From assembly GCF_022664435.1 (NCBI RefSeq), contig NZ_JAKREU010000007.1, forward strand, positions 203,421 through 267,420: 64,000 nucleotides of DNA, in the 5' to 3' direction. Source of the stretch: Sphingomonas panni (GTDB lineage: Bacteria > Pseudomonadota > Alphaproteobacteria > Sphingomonadales > Sphingomonadaceae). Shown here piece by piece: positions 47,345-58,467 of this stretch. Each line of letters begins with the position of its first letter. The stretch's first letter is position 1. The position numbers and the translations under genes are program-made. Below the pieces are notes generated by a model. That model searched no databases. It was given only the letters and a program-made list of their open reading frames with translations, and was not told the origin of the DNA.

Positions 47345-49717
47345 TCACCGCAAATTCATGCCCAGCCGCACGCCATAGGTGCGCGGCGGATCATAGTTCG
47401 CGGTGGTCGAACTCCACACCGTCACCAGCGTGTTGGGCACGCGGCTGTCCTCGACATTGTTGACGAACGCCGTGATCGAATAGCGGTCGTCGGCATCCTC
47501 GAACCGCAGGTTCAGGTCGGTCTTGGTATAGGCGTCGCGCCGGCTCTGCGCGTAATTCTGCACGTCGCTATAGGTATGCGACTGGGCATAGAAATCGACG
47601 CTGGGGATCACCCGCCCGCCGCTGCCCAGGTCAAAGGTATGGGCATAGCTGAACCGCCCGCTCCACTCCGGCGCATTGGCCAGCCGGTTGCCCGACGCAT
47701 CGAGGCTGAGGTTCGACGGCAACGGCCGGAAGCCGAACGCCGGGGCGAACGCGTTATAGTTGCCGCTCGCCGAATTGAGATTGTCCGACGCGGTCGGGAA
47801 GGATTTGATCCGCGCGTCGAGGTACGACACATAGCCGCTGATCCGGTCGTTGGGCGTCGGGCGCAGGCTCGCCTCCAGTTCGATCCCGCGCAACCGGGCC
47901 GTGGCGGCGTTGGTAGTGACCGCCGATACCTGGTTGGTCAGCGGGTTCAGCACGATGCTGGACACCTGCAGGTCCTTATACTCCATGTTGAAGCCGGTGG
48001 CGCTGAGATACAGCTTGCCGTCCAGCAACGTGGTGCGCACGCCCGCTTCATAGTTCGTCACGGTCTCCGGGCGATATTGCCGGAACTGCGGCGCGTTGCC
48101 GCTCGCCTCCAGCCCGCCGCCACGGAAACCGGTGCTGACCGTCGCATAGACCAAAGTGGTCGGGCTGACCTCGTAATTCGCGCCGACCTTCCAGCTGATA
48201 TTGTCGAACTTCGCCTCGGGCCGGTTGGTATCGTTCGACAGCGCGAAGACGAACGGGATGCCGGGGCAGGTCGTGGGCGTAATGTTCTGCCGGTTGATCG
48301 TGTCGCCGGGGCAAACCAGTTCGATGTTGCGGGCGTTCACCTGTTCCCAGGTCGAACGGATGCCGCCGATCAGCTTGAGGCCGGGCAGGATTTCCAGCGT
48401 CCCCTGCCCGAACACCGCCTGCGACTTGGTCCCCTGCCCGCGATAGCTGGTGACGACATCGACGCCGCTGATCGTCGAGATGCCGGTGCCGGTCCCGGCG
48501 ATCTTCGCGCCGATCAGGTTGTAGACGGTGTTGAACGGCGCGGGCGCGGTGTCGCCGGCATGGAGCAGCCGCGTGCCCGAAGGCTGGCGATCCTGATACA
48601 GGAACCCGCCCAGCACGAGGTTCAGGATTCCGCGATCATAGTTGACGTCGACTTCATGCGACCAGCTTTCGGTGCGGCGGTCGATCGATTCCTGCGTGAA
48701 TACGCCGGTCGCGGCGTCGATGCCGTCATTCTTCAGCAGCGTGTAGCCCGACAGATAGGTGAGCGACAGCCCGTCGGCGACCTGCCACGCCAGCCGCGAC
48801 CGGGCCGAATAATATTCGAGGTCCATGCGGTTGTCGCGGACCTGCGCCTGCCCGACGTTCAGCGCGTCGGTCTCGATCACCTGCCGCGGGCCGAAAGTCC
48901 CGGCGGCAAGGTTGCCCTGCGGATAGGTGTTGATGCTGGTCAGATAGCTGGCCGGGACCGTGCCCTCGTTGCGGCCATAGTTCAGCGACAGCCGCCACGT
49001 CACCGGCCCGACATCGAGCAGCGAGGTAACGCGCAGGCCCGACTGGTCCGTCTTCCCATAGCCGTGCCGAGCGCCGAAATTATCGTCCACCCCGTCATCG
49101 ACCTGGCGATAGGCGGCGAAGCGCAACCGCCACGCATCGCTGACCGGCAGGTCGACCGCGGCCCGCGCGCGCACTTCGTTGAAGCGGCCGATCTGCAGGT
49201 CGGCGGTCACGCCGCGCGTCTTGCGCGGGTCGGCGGTGTTGATGTTGACGACGCCTGCCGTCGCGTTGCGGCCATAGACGGTGCCCTGCGGCCCGCGCAG
49301 CACTTCCACCGCGCCCAGGTCATACAGCCCGAACGACAGCGCCTGTGCCGAGGGTTCGTAGATGCCATCGATCTGCGTCGCGACCGTCGAATAGCCGCTG
49401 AAGCTGTTGTTGCTGCCGATGCCGCGCACCGCAAAGCCGTTGGCGCTCAGCTGCAGGTTCGGCACGGTCGTCGCCAGCGCCGAGGCCGAATCGACGCCCT
49501 GCCGGGTCAGCGAATCCTGCGACACGACGCTGATCGCGATCGGCGCGCGCGACAGGCGTTCGGACGTCTTCTGCCCGGTGACGATGATCTCCCCCACCGC
49601 GGCGTCGTCGCTGGCGGCGGTGGCGGTGACGGGATCGGCCGGCGGCGCGGCATCCTGTGCCCAGGCAGTCGCAGGCAGCAACGCGGTTCCGGCCAGCAGC
49701 AACGTCCATTTACGCAT
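47345..49717 (-). CDS. TonB-dependent outer-membrane receptor (790 aa)
   Basis: Signal peptide MRKWTLLLAGTALLPATAWA-Q, IIVTGQKTSERLSRAPIAISVVSQDSL, GSNNSFSGYSTVATQIDGIY, VEVLRGPQGTVYGRNATAGVVNINT and a barrel. The RGPQGTVYGRNATAG plug motif marks the receptor group common in degradative sphingomonads and often linked to aromatic or xenobiotic loci. The start follows GGGAGGAT. It is divergent from the esterase cluster, and a palindrome lies in the shared promoter region, so it may import the esterase substrates or products. Confidence 0.93.
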   Translation of the reverse strand: MRKWTLLLAGTALLPATAWAQDAAPPADPVTATAASDDAAVGEIIVTGQKTSERLSRAPIAISVVSQDSLTRQGVDSASALATTVPNLQLSANGFAVRGIGSNNSFSGYSTVATQIDGIYEPSAQALSFGLYDLGAVEVLRGPQGTVYGRNATAGVVNINTADPRKTRGVTADLQIGRFNEVRARAAVDLPVSDAWRLRFAAYRQVDDGVDDNFGARHGYGKTDQSGLRVTSLLDVGPVTWRLSLNYGRNEGTVPASYLTSINTYPQGNLAAGTFGPRQVIETDALNVGQAQVRDNRMDLEYYSARSRLAWQVADGLSLTYLSGYTLLKNDGIDAATGVFTQESIDRRTESWSHEVDVNYDRGILNLVLGGFLYQDRQPSGTRLLHAGDTAPAPFNTVYNLIGAKIAGTGTGISTISGVDVVTSYRGQGTKSQAVFGQGTLEILPGLKLIGGIRSTWEQVNARNIELVCPGDTINRQNITPTTCPGIPFVFALSNDTNRPEAKFDNISWKVGANYEVSPTTLVYATVSTGFRGGGLEASGNAPQFRQYRPETVTNYEAGVRTTLLDGKLYLSATGFNMEYKDLQVSSIVLNPLTNQVSAVTTNAATARLRGIELEASLRPTPNDRISGYVSYLDARIKSFPTASDNLNSASGNYNAFAPAFGFRPLPSNLSLDASGNRLANAPEWSGRFSYAHTFDLGSGGRVIPSVDFYAQSHTYSDVQNYAQSRRDAYTKTDLNLRFEDADDRYSITAFVNNVEDSRVPNTLVTVWSSTTANYDPPRTYGVRLGMNLR

Positions 49718-49867
49718 AGGATCCTCCCGATTTTCGTCGTTCTTTTCGTCGACGCGAACGGAAGGATCGCGACCGCGTCGCATGAGCGCGACCGGTCGAC
49801 CATGGGGCAACACCCCCGGTTCCTCTCCCTACGTTGGCATCGTCCAACTGCAATGTTTCATAACTAT

Positions 49868-49894
49868 AACTTCAATCGTTTGCAAACGGAAGTT
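49868..49894. promoter_or_regulatory. Palindrome between receptor and esterase genes
   Basis: CGTTTGCAAACG (49877-49888) is a perfect 12-base palindrome flanked by AACTTC (49868-49873) and GAAGTT (49889-49894). It lies in the divergent region 49718-49983. The central TTTGCAAA form resembles LacI/GalR-class operators. No such regulator gene is adjacent. Confidence 0.5.
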
Positions 49895-49983
49895 GCGGGA
49901 CCGGAAAATTTCGTTATCGGTCATAGCCAAGAGGCGGGCCGGGCGTTGCGCCCCAACCCCCGCACGATCGACGGGAGAGTCGA

Positions 49984-51042
49984 ATGGCACTGGAACGGCG
50001 CGACATTCTGCGCGGGGCGGCATGGGCGGGGATCGGCGCGGCGCTGCCGCTCGGGGCCTGGGCGCAAACGACACCGGCACCGCTCGACCCGATCGCGGCG
50101 GTCGCCCCCGAACTGCGCGCCGCCGCGCGACAGATTCAGGCGATGGTCGCCGCGATGCCGCCGATCACCGAAGCCTATCGGACGATGCGCGCCGGCCCCC
50201 AGCCGCCGCCCGCGACCGACATCCCCCATGTCGAGCGGCGCATCCCCGGCGCGCCCGGCCAGCCGCCGGTGACGATCTACGTCATCAACGCCAAGCCCGG
50301 CACGCGCCGCCCCGCGATCCTGCACACCCATGGCGGCGGCTATATCGTCGGATCGGCCAGCGGCTCGATCCTGCAATGCCAGGACTTGGCGCGGCAGCTC
50401 GATTGCGCGGTCGTCACCGTCGAATACCGGCTGGCCCCGGAAACCACCTATGTCGGATCGGTCGCCGACAATCATGCCGCCCTGCTGTGGCTGCACGCCA
50501 ATGCCGCCACGCTCGGCGTCGATCCGGCCCGGATCGCGGTAATGGGCGAAAGCGCGGGCGGCGGCCATGCCGCGCTGCTCGCGCTTATGGCGCGCGACCG
50601 GCGCAGCGTGCCGCTATGCGCGCAGGTGCTGATCTACCCGATGCTCGACGACCGCACCGGCAGCACGCGGACCGTCCCGCCGTTCATCGGCCGGATCGGC
50701 TGGGATACGCCGGCCAATGTGTTCGGATGGCGATCGTTCCTGGGACAGGCGCCGGGCGGCGCGTCGGTGCCCGCCGCCGGCGTGCCGGCGCGGGTGCGCG
50801 ACCTGTCGGGCCTGCCGCCGACCTTTATCGGGGTTGGATCGGTCGACCTGTTCGTCGACGAGGATGTCGATTACGCCCGCCGCCTGATCGCGGCGGGGGT
50901 GCCGACCGAACTGGTCGTGACGCCGGGCGCCTTTCACGGCTTCGACGCGGTCGCCCCCGATACCGGGCTTGCCAAGCGCTTCACCGCGGCCAAGATCGCC
51001 GCGCTGCGCCGGGCCTTCGGGATCGATGGCGCAACGACATGA
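49984..51042 (+). CDS. HSL-family alpha/beta hydrolase (esterase) with Tat-like signal
   Basis: A 352-residue exported esterase of the hormone-sensitive-lipase family. The N-terminus ERRDILRGAAWAGIGAALPLGAWA-Q is a twin-arginine-type signal. The oxyanion hole motif HTHGGGYIVGSA, the nucleophile motif GESAGG, the acid in SVDLFVDEDVDYA and the His in GAFHGFDA are all visible. The first gene of an esterase run (two hydrolases, DUF3237, tannase), 21 bases before the next. Substrate probably a short-chain or aryl ester from plant material. Confidence 0.92.
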   Translation: MALERRDILRGAAWAGIGAALPLGAWAQTTPAPLDPIAAVAPELRAAARQIQAMVAAMPPITEAYRTMRAGPQPPPATDIPHVERRIPGAPGQPPVTIYVINAKPGTRRPAILHTHGGGYIVGSASGSILQCQDLARQLDCAVVTVEYRLAPETTYVGSVADNHAALLWLHANAATLGVDPARIAVMGESAGGGHAALLALMARDRRSVPLCAQVLIYPMLDDRTGSTRTVPPFIGRIGWDTPANVFGWRSFLGQAPGGASVPAAGVPARVRDLSGLPPTFIGVGSVDLFVDEDVDYARRLIAAGVPTELVVTPGAFHGFDAVAPDTGLAKRFTAAKIAALRRAFGIDGATT

Positions 51043-51063
51043 TTCTTCGACAGGATATTGCCC

Positions 51064-52053
51064 ATGGCCCTTGGTTCCTTCCCGCTTCGCGCCGCGTTGC
51101 TGTTGTCGCTCGCCCTGCTGCCGGGCACCGTCGCCGCGCAGGGCAAGGTGGCTGAGCGCCCTGCCCCGCCGGTCGCGTGGACCGGTGCGCCGTTCGTGCC
51201 ACTGTGGACCGGCACCCCGCCCGGCGGCGGTTTCCGGCGGGTCGCGGTGCCGGCGGACAGCCCGGCCACCTTCCTGCGCAATATCGAACAACCCGGCCTG
51301 CGGCTGTTCCGCCCGGCGCACGCCAATGGCGCATCGGTGCTGGTCATCCCCGGTGGGGCCTATGACTTCCTGTCGATCGGCAATGAAGGCGTCGATATTT
51401 CCCAGCGGCTGAATGCGCTCGGCTATACCGTCTATGTCCTCGTCTATCGTCTGCCGGGCGAAGGCTGGGCCAACCGGTCCGACGTGCCGTTGCAGGATGC
51501 GCAGCGCGGCCTGCGCATGGTGCGCGCCGCCGCCATGAAGGACGGGCTGGACCCGCACCGGGTCGCGGTGCTGGGCTTTTCGGCGGGCGGGCATCTGGCG
51601 GCGACGCTGGAAACCGACTTCGCCCAATCCGTCTATCCCGCCCGCGACGCGACCGACCGGATCGACGCCCGGCCCGATGCCGCCGCGCTGATCTATCCGG
51701 TGATCGCCGCGAAGCCGCCCTTCACCCATGCCCTGTCCGCCGAACGCCTGCTGGGCAAGAATCCCAGTGCGGCGGCCGTCGTGCGACGCTCGCCGGCCGA
51801 CCATGTCACCGCAACGACCCCGCCGACCTTCCTGCTCCACGCGATGGACGATGGCGCGGTGGTGCCCGACAACAGCATGGCGATGATGGCCGCGCTGCGT
51901 CGCGCCGGCCGCCCGGTCGAGGCGCATTTCCTTGCCGAAGGGGGCCATGGCTTCGGCGTCGGATCGCCCAGCCTGCCCGCCGGCCATTGGGTCGAGACCT
52001 TCGATCACTGGCTGCAGCGGGAATTTGCGAAGACCGCGCCGCCCGCCGGTTGA
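51064..52053 (+). CDS. Secreted alpha/beta hydrolase (acetyl-xylan-esterase/BD-FAE-like)
   Basis: A 329-residue protein with signal peptide (ending VAA-Q), IPGGAYDFLSIGNEG as the oxyanion-hole region, nucleophile motif GFSAGGHLAAT (Gly-Phe-Ser-Ala-Gly), the acid in HAMDDGAVVPDNS and the His in GGHGFGV. The domain order matches the bifunctional feruloyl/acetyl-xylan esterase clan found in plant-degrading loci. Start at ATG 51064, two codons after an in-frame TTG. Located in the esterase run; likely periplasmic. Confidence 0.88.
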   Translation: MALGSFPLRAALLLSLALLPGTVAAQGKVAERPAPPVAWTGAPFVPLWTGTPPGGGFRRVAVPADSPATFLRNIEQPGLRLFRPAHANGASVLVIPGGAYDFLSIGNEGVDISQRLNALGYTVYVLVYRLPGEGWANRSDVPLQDAQRGLRMVRAAAMKDGLDPHRVAVLGFSAGGHLAATLETDFAQSVYPARDATDRIDARPDAAALIYPVIAAKPPFTHALSAERLLGKNPSAAAVVRRSPADHVTATTPPTFLLHAMDDGAVVPDNSMAMMAALRRAGRPVEAHFLAEGGHGFGVGSPSLPAGHWVETFDHWLQREFAKTAPPAG

Positions 52054-52104
52054 CGGCTGGCTGATTTTAGCTATGCATAATAACAAATAACGAGAGGATC
52101 GAGA

Positions 52105-52635
52105 ATGCCGGATGTGACGGCCGATGGTTTGACCCGGCGCTCGATCCTCGGGGTGTCGGCGGCACTGGCGGGATCGGCCGCGCTGCCTGCGATCGGCGCG
52201 GCGGCGACGCCCGAACGGCTCACCAGCATCGGCCTGACCTTCGTCTATGAAGCGATCGTGACGCTGGGAAAGGCGGAGGAGGTCGGCGCGACTCCCATGG
52301 GCAAGCGCATCCGCATCCCGATCACCGGCGGCCGCTTCGCCGGTCCGCGCATTTCCGGCGCGATCCTGCCCGAGGGGATGGACTGGCAACTGGTCCGCGC
52401 CGACGGATCGACCCTGCTGGAGGCCGCCTATCTGATGCGCGAGCGCGATGGCACGCTGATCCACATCACCAACAAGGGCGTGGTATTCGACGGAAAGGTC
52501 CGCACGACCCCGGTGTTCGAAGTACCCTTGGGCAAGCATGGCTGGCTCAACCAGGGCAATTTCCTCGGCACGGTCGGCCCCGCCGATCCGGCGGACGGGG
52601 CGGCGGTGCGGATCACCGTCTATCAACTGGCATGA
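52105..52635 (+). CDS. DUF3237 family protein with Tat signal
   Basis: A 176-residue exported protein. The signal LTRRSILGVSAALAGSAALPAIGAAA is twin-arginine-type. The mature part has the DUF3237 beta-barrel blocks LTFVYEAIVTLGKAEEVGATPMGKRIRIPITGGRFAGPRISGAILPEGMDWQLVRADGS and a C-terminal RITVYQLA. The family has no established activity but recurs near aromatic-ester and tannin loci. Its stop overlaps the longest possible start of the tannase gene, so the two are close partners. Confidence 0.88.
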   Translation: MPDVTADGLTRRSILGVSAALAGSAALPAIGAAATPERLTSIGLTFVYEAIVTLGKAEEVGATPMGKRIRIPITGGRFAGPRISGAILPEGMDWQLVRADGSTLLEAAYLMRERDGTLIHITNKGVVFDGKVRTTPVFEVPLGKHGWLNQGNFLGTVGPADPADGAAVRITVYQLA

Positions 52636-52649
52636 TGATGGAGAGCAAG

Positions 52650-54383
52650 ATGACGCGACGGCATGTCACCCTGGCCGCGATCCTCGCCGGTTCGACGCTG
52701 GCCGGTTGCGCGACGCCGGTCCCGCCGATGGCCGCGACGCAAGGCACCGCACCGCAGGGCTGCGCCGCATTGATGGCCGGCGGGTGGAGCGATCCGATGA
52801 TGCGCATCCTGACCGCCGACGACCGCGCCGCCGGGCTGGTGCTGGATCTCGGCATGGGTGCGAAGACCGCGCCCCTCCCCGCCCATTGCGAAGTCACCGG
52901 TATTCTGCGCGAACGCACCGGGCAGGACGGGCAGAAATACGCCATCCGCTTCCGGATGCGCCTGCCCGAACAATGGAACCGGCGCTTCCTGTTCCAGGGC
53001 GGCGGCGGCACCAACGGCGATATCGGGTCGGCGGTCGGGCCGCTCAACGCCGGAGCGACCGCGCTGGCGCAGGGCTTTGCCGTTATCAGCCAGGATTCGG
53101 GCCATTCCAACGACACCAACGCCGATCCCGCGCGCGGCGGCGCGGTGGCCTTCGGCTTCGATGCGCAGGCCCGCGCCGATTACGGCCATGCCTCGCTGAA
53201 GGCCAGCTACGACGCCGCTCGCGCGATCCTGAAGCGGCGCTATGGCGGCGACCCGGCGCACAGCTATTTCGCCGGCTGTTCGAAGGGCGGGCAGGAGGGC
53301 ATGGCCTTTGCCCAGCGCTACCCCGACGCGTTCGACGGCATCCTTGCCGCCGCCCCCGGCTTCGCCCTGCCCAAGGCGGCAATCGCCGAAGTCTGGGACA
53401 CGCAACGCTATGCCGCGCTGGTCCGCGCGCCCGGTGAGACGAGCGTGCCCGTCGCCCGGCTGGCACAGGCATTCTCCAACGCCGACCTGCTGCTCGCGCG
53501 GCAGGCGGTGCTGGCGGCGTGCGATGCCAGGGATGGCCTCGCCGATGGCTTGGTCGGCGCCTTCGCACAATGTGGCACGGCGGAGGTCGTCCGCGAACTG
53601 CGCGCGCGTCAGTGCAGCGGGCAAAAGAATCAGAGCTGCCTCGCTCCGGCACAGATCGACGCGATGGTCCGCGCCTTTGGCGGTCCGCACGACAGCCGGG
53701 GGCAGGCGCTCTATGCCAGCTTCCCTTGGGATGCCGGCATGTCCGACAATGGCTGGCGCATCTGGAAACTGGGGCTGGAGACGCCGGCAGTGCCCGCGAT
53801 CAACGCCGCCATGGGCGCACCGGCGCTGGCGACGATCTTTTCCACGCCGCCGCGCGCGCTGGGTCCGGGACCGCAGGCCGGCATGGACTATGCCATGGCC
53901 TATGACTTCGACCGCGATCCCGCCGCGATCCACGCGACCGCGCCGGGCTTTCCGCGATCCGCATGGGAGGACATCGCCGCCCGGTCGAGCGACCTGTCGG
54001 CGTTCCGCAAGCATGGCGGGCGGATGATCGTGCCGCATGGCGCGTCCGACCCGGTCTTTTCGATCAACGACACCATCGCATGGTGGAACGACGTGAACGG
54101 CAGGAACGCGGGGCAGGCCGCGTCGTTCGTCCGCGTCTTCCCGGTGCCGGGCATGGCGCATTGCCAGGGCGGCCCCGCGACCGATCAGTTCGACGGCCTT
54201 GGCGCGCTGGTCCGCTGGGTCGAACAGGGACAGGCCCCCGACCGGATCGAGGCCTCGGCCGGCCCGATGACACCATGGCCCGGCCGCACCCGCCCGCTCT
54301 GCCCCTATCCGCTCGTCGCGCGTCCGGTCGCGGGGGCCGGCGATACGGAAAAGGCAGCGGCCTTCACCTGCCAGAAGGCGTAA
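52650..54383 (+). CDS. Tannase/feruloyl esterase family protein, lipoprotein-like
   Basis: A 577-residue hydrolase of the tannase family, which cleaves gallate or hydroxycinnamate esters. The CS-D-HC signature is present: Cys-Ser in AGCSKGGQEG, Asp in GASDPVFS, and His-Cys in GMAHCQGG, so the catalytic Ser and His are joined by the typical disulfide. A calcium-loop-like DARDGLADG is also visible. The N-terminus (AAILAGSTLAGCATP) is a lipobox, predicting an envelope-anchored enzyme. ATG 52650 is preferred, with GGAG six bases upstream; ATG 52632, overlapping the DUF3237 stop, is the alternative. Products would feed the vanA/lig pathway. Confidence 0.9.
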   Translation: MTRRHVTLAAILAGSTLAGCATPVPPMAATQGTAPQGCAALMAGGWSDPMMRILTADDRAAGLVLDLGMGAKTAPLPAHCEVTGILRERTGQDGQKYAIRFRMRLPEQWNRRFLFQGGGGTNGDIGSAVGPLNAGATALAQGFAVISQDSGHSNDTNADPARGGAVAFGFDAQARADYGHASLKASYDAARAILKRRYGGDPAHSYFAGCSKGGQEGMAFAQRYPDAFDGILAAAPGFALPKAAIAEVWDTQRYAALVRAPGETSVPVARLAQAFSNADLLLARQAVLAACDARDGLADGLVGAFAQCGTAEVVRELRARQCSGQKNQSCLAPAQIDAMVRAFGGPHDSRGQALYASFPWDAGMSDNGWRIWKLGLETPAVPAINAAMGAPALATIFSTPPRALGPGPQAGMDYAMAYDFDRDPAAIHATAPGFPRSAWEDIAARSSDLSAFRKHGGRMIVPHGASDPVFSINDTIAWWNDVNGRNAGQAASFVRVFPVPGMAHCQGGPATDQFDGLGALVRWVEQGQAPDRIEASAGPMTPWPGRTRPLCPYPLVARPVAGAGDTEKAAAFTCQKA

Positions 54384-54398
54384 TAAGGCCGCTCGCTT

Positions 54399-54494
54399 CG
54401 TCACTCCCGCGAAGGCGGGCGTCCATACCCGCCGACGTCGCGCATCCAGCCGGAACGTCAGCGGCAATGGATTCCCGCCTCGGCAGGAATGACG
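54399..54494. repeat. Head-to-head repeat pair (family B)
   Basis: Left arm 54399-54426 (CGTCACTCCCGCGAAGGCGG...) and right arm 54466-54494 containing GATTC. The stems are imperfect compared with the other family B pairs. It separates the convergent tannase and ligI genes. Confidence 0.8.
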
Positions 54495-54507
54495 AACGCG
54501 TCGAAGG

Positions 54508-56439
<1,932 letters not shown>

Positions 56440-56447
<8 letters not shown>

Positions 56448-57111
56448 ATTTAAGCCCCATCGCTTCCAGCCGCGGGCGCATGTCGTAAATGTCGAGGCCC
56501 AGTTCCCCGGCAGCGAGCCGTACGCGCTTGCCCTCTTCGGCGGCTTCGCGCGCGCGCGCCTTGTCCAGCACCGCCGCCGCATCGGCGCGCTTCACCACGC
56601 AGACGCCATCGTCATCCGCCACGATCACGTCGCCTGGCTCGATCGCAGCCCCGGCGCAGACGACCGGCACGTTGACCGACCCCAGCGTGTTCTTGACCGT
56701 CCCTTGCGCGAACACCGCCTTCGACCAGACCGGAAAACCCATCTGCGTCAGGTCGCGCACGTCGCGTACGCCCGCGTCGATCACCAGCCCGCGACAGCCG
56801 CGCGCCATCGCGCTGGTCGCCAGCAGGTCGCCGAAATAGCCGTCGATGCAGGGGGATGTCGGCGCCAGCACTAGAATATCGCCCGCCTGCAACTGTTCGA
56901 TCGCGACATGCACCATCCAGTTGTCGCCGGGGGCGGCGGAGATCGTCACCGCGCTGCCCGCGATCCGCGCGCCCGAATAGATCGGGCGCAGCTGATGGCC
57001 GAGCAGCCCGATCCGCCTCTGCGCCTCATGGACCGTGGCGACCCCGGCGGCGGCGAGGCCGTCGATCACCGCCGCATCGGCCCGTTCGATATTCTGCACG
57101 ACGACGTTCAT
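56440..57111 (-). CDS. ligK: 4-carboxy-4-hydroxy-2-oxoadipate aldolase
   Basis: Last step of protocatechuate 4,5-cleavage, splitting CHA into pyruvate and oxaloacetate. A 223-residue class II aldolase of the RraA-like fold, with [55 protein letters not shown] and [14 protein letters not shown]; the Arg-Asp in GVRD is the known active-site pair. GGAG lies six bases before the ATG. First gene of ligK-ligU-ligI, divergent from the two-HTH LysR gene. Confidence 0.94.
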
Positions 57112-57190
57112 GGCGGCTCCTTCAGCTGGGCAAGTTGCCCCGTTCGTCCCGCGCCGGCCCGCACTTTGCCAATCGATCTTGCGCGCCGCC

Positions 57191-57209
57191 GATAAGTTTT
57201 TGCTATATC
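57191..57209. promoter_or_regulatory. Candidate LysR operator between ligK and the regulator gene
   Basis: GATA-N11-TATC (57191-57209) is an inverted repeat that contains the T-N11-A core of LTTR boxes. It overlaps a TGCTATAT -10-like element for the regulator gene and is 80 bases from the ligK start, a position suitable for autoregulation and divergent control. Confidence 0.5.
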
Positions 57210-57216
57210 CGCCATC

Positions 57217-58413
57217 GTGAAGCCGTTCGACCTCAACCTGCGCCACCTGCGCGCCATCGGCCATATCGTGGCGGAGCGCAGCCTGAACCGCGCTGCCGAC
57301 GCCGCTGGCCTGTCGCAGCCCGCGCTGACCCAGGGCCTCGGCAAGCTGGAGCGCCAGCTGGGTACCCGCCTGTTCGAACGCAGCCCCGACGGCATGACCG
57401 CAACTGCCGCCGGCCTGGCACTGGCCGAACGGACCGAACGCGCCTTCACCCTGCTCGCCGGGATCGGACGGCGTGGCGGCAAGCGCGGCTTCGCCCGGCC
57501 CGACGCGCTGATGACCGCGACCCAGGCGGAGGCGTTCCTGCACTTCGCCGATGCCGGCGGCTTTGCCGGCGCGGCAGCCAGCAGCGGCCTGTCTCAGCCG
57601 GCGATCCACCGCGCCGTCCGCGAACTGGAAGCGATCTGGGCGACGCCGCTGGCCGAACGGCGCGGGCGCGGCATGGTACTGACCACTGCCGGGCGCGCTC
57701 TGGCGCGCGGCGTGCGCCTCGCGGCGGGGGAGATCGCGGCGGGCATCGTCGAGGCGCGCGGCGACGCCGACGAAGGCGGCCGCATCGCGGTGGGCGCAAT
57801 GCCGCTCAGCCGTGCGCTGCTGCTGCCCCATGCCCTCGCCCTGTTCCTTGCTGATGCGCGGGGCACGGTCATCGACGTGGTGGAGGGATCGTGGCGCGAA
57901 CTGGTCGACCCGCTGCTCGACGGCGTGATCGACTTGATGATCGGCGCGCTGCGCAGCGATCCGCCCGCCGGTATCGATCAGGTGCCGCTGTTCACCGACC
58001 GGCTCGCCATTTTCGGGCGCGTCGGCCATCCGCTGGCCGGCAAGGCGGTCGATCTGGAACAACTTGCTGCCCAACGCTGGGTCGTCGGCCCGGTCGGCAC
58101 GCCGCTACGGCACCATTGGGAGATGCTGTTCGCCGGTCGCCCGCTGCCCCCGGTCCCGGTCGAATGCGGATCGGTGATGGTGATCCGCGGGCTGCTGGCG
58201 GAAAGCGACCTGCTGACCCTGCTGTCCCCCGATCAGGTCGCGCTGGAGGTCGATGCCGGATTGCTGGTGCGGATCGGTCCCGACCTGACCGATACGGTGC
58301 GCACCATCGGCATCACCACCCGAAGCGGATGGCGTCCGACCGCCGGGCAGGCACGCCTGATCGCCCTGTTGCAACGCGCATCGAACGAAACCAGACTTCA
58401 GGAAAACCGATAA
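57217..58413 (+). CDS. LysR-family regulator with two consecutive HTH domains
   Basis: A 398-residue regulator about 100 residues longer than a normal LTTR. The first winged helix (about 5-64) has [20 protein letters not shown]; a second, clearly related copy (about 95-155) has [20 protein letters not shown]. Both continue with the LE-x-LGT-LFER-type wing. The effector domain follows from about 175 ([24 protein letters not shown]). The start is GTG at 57217. Placed between the ligK-ligU-ligI operon and the ligJABC-pobA operon, it is the probable pathway regulator. Confidence 0.92.
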   Translation: MKPFDLNLRHLRAIGHIVAERSLNRAADAAGLSQPALTQGLGKLERQLGTRLFERSPDGMTATAAGLALAERTERAFTLLAGIGRRGGKRGFARPDALMTATQAEAFLHFADAGGFAGAAASSGLSQPAIHRAVRELEAIWATPLAERRGRGMVLTTAGRALARGVRLAAGEIAAGIVEARGDADEGGRIAVGAMPLSRALLLPHALALFLADARGTVIDVVEGSWRELVDPLLDGVIDLMIGALRSDPPAGIDQVPLFTDRLAIFGRVGHPLAGKAVDLEQLAAQRWVVGPVGTPLRHHWEMLFAGRPLPPVPVECGSVMVIRGLLAESDLLTLLSPDQVALEVDAGLLVRIGPDLTDTVRTIGITTRSGWRPTAGQARLIALLQRASNETRLQENR

Positions 58414-58467
58414 GCCCCGGTGCTTTCCGATTGGCGGGACCACGGCCACGCCCGGTACCCCCCGGAT

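Noticed and set aside
47576..50272. Open frame of about 900 codons antisense to the fifth receptor
   Set aside because: It runs across the receptor, its promoter region and into the next gene without recognisable motifs; an artefact of high GC.
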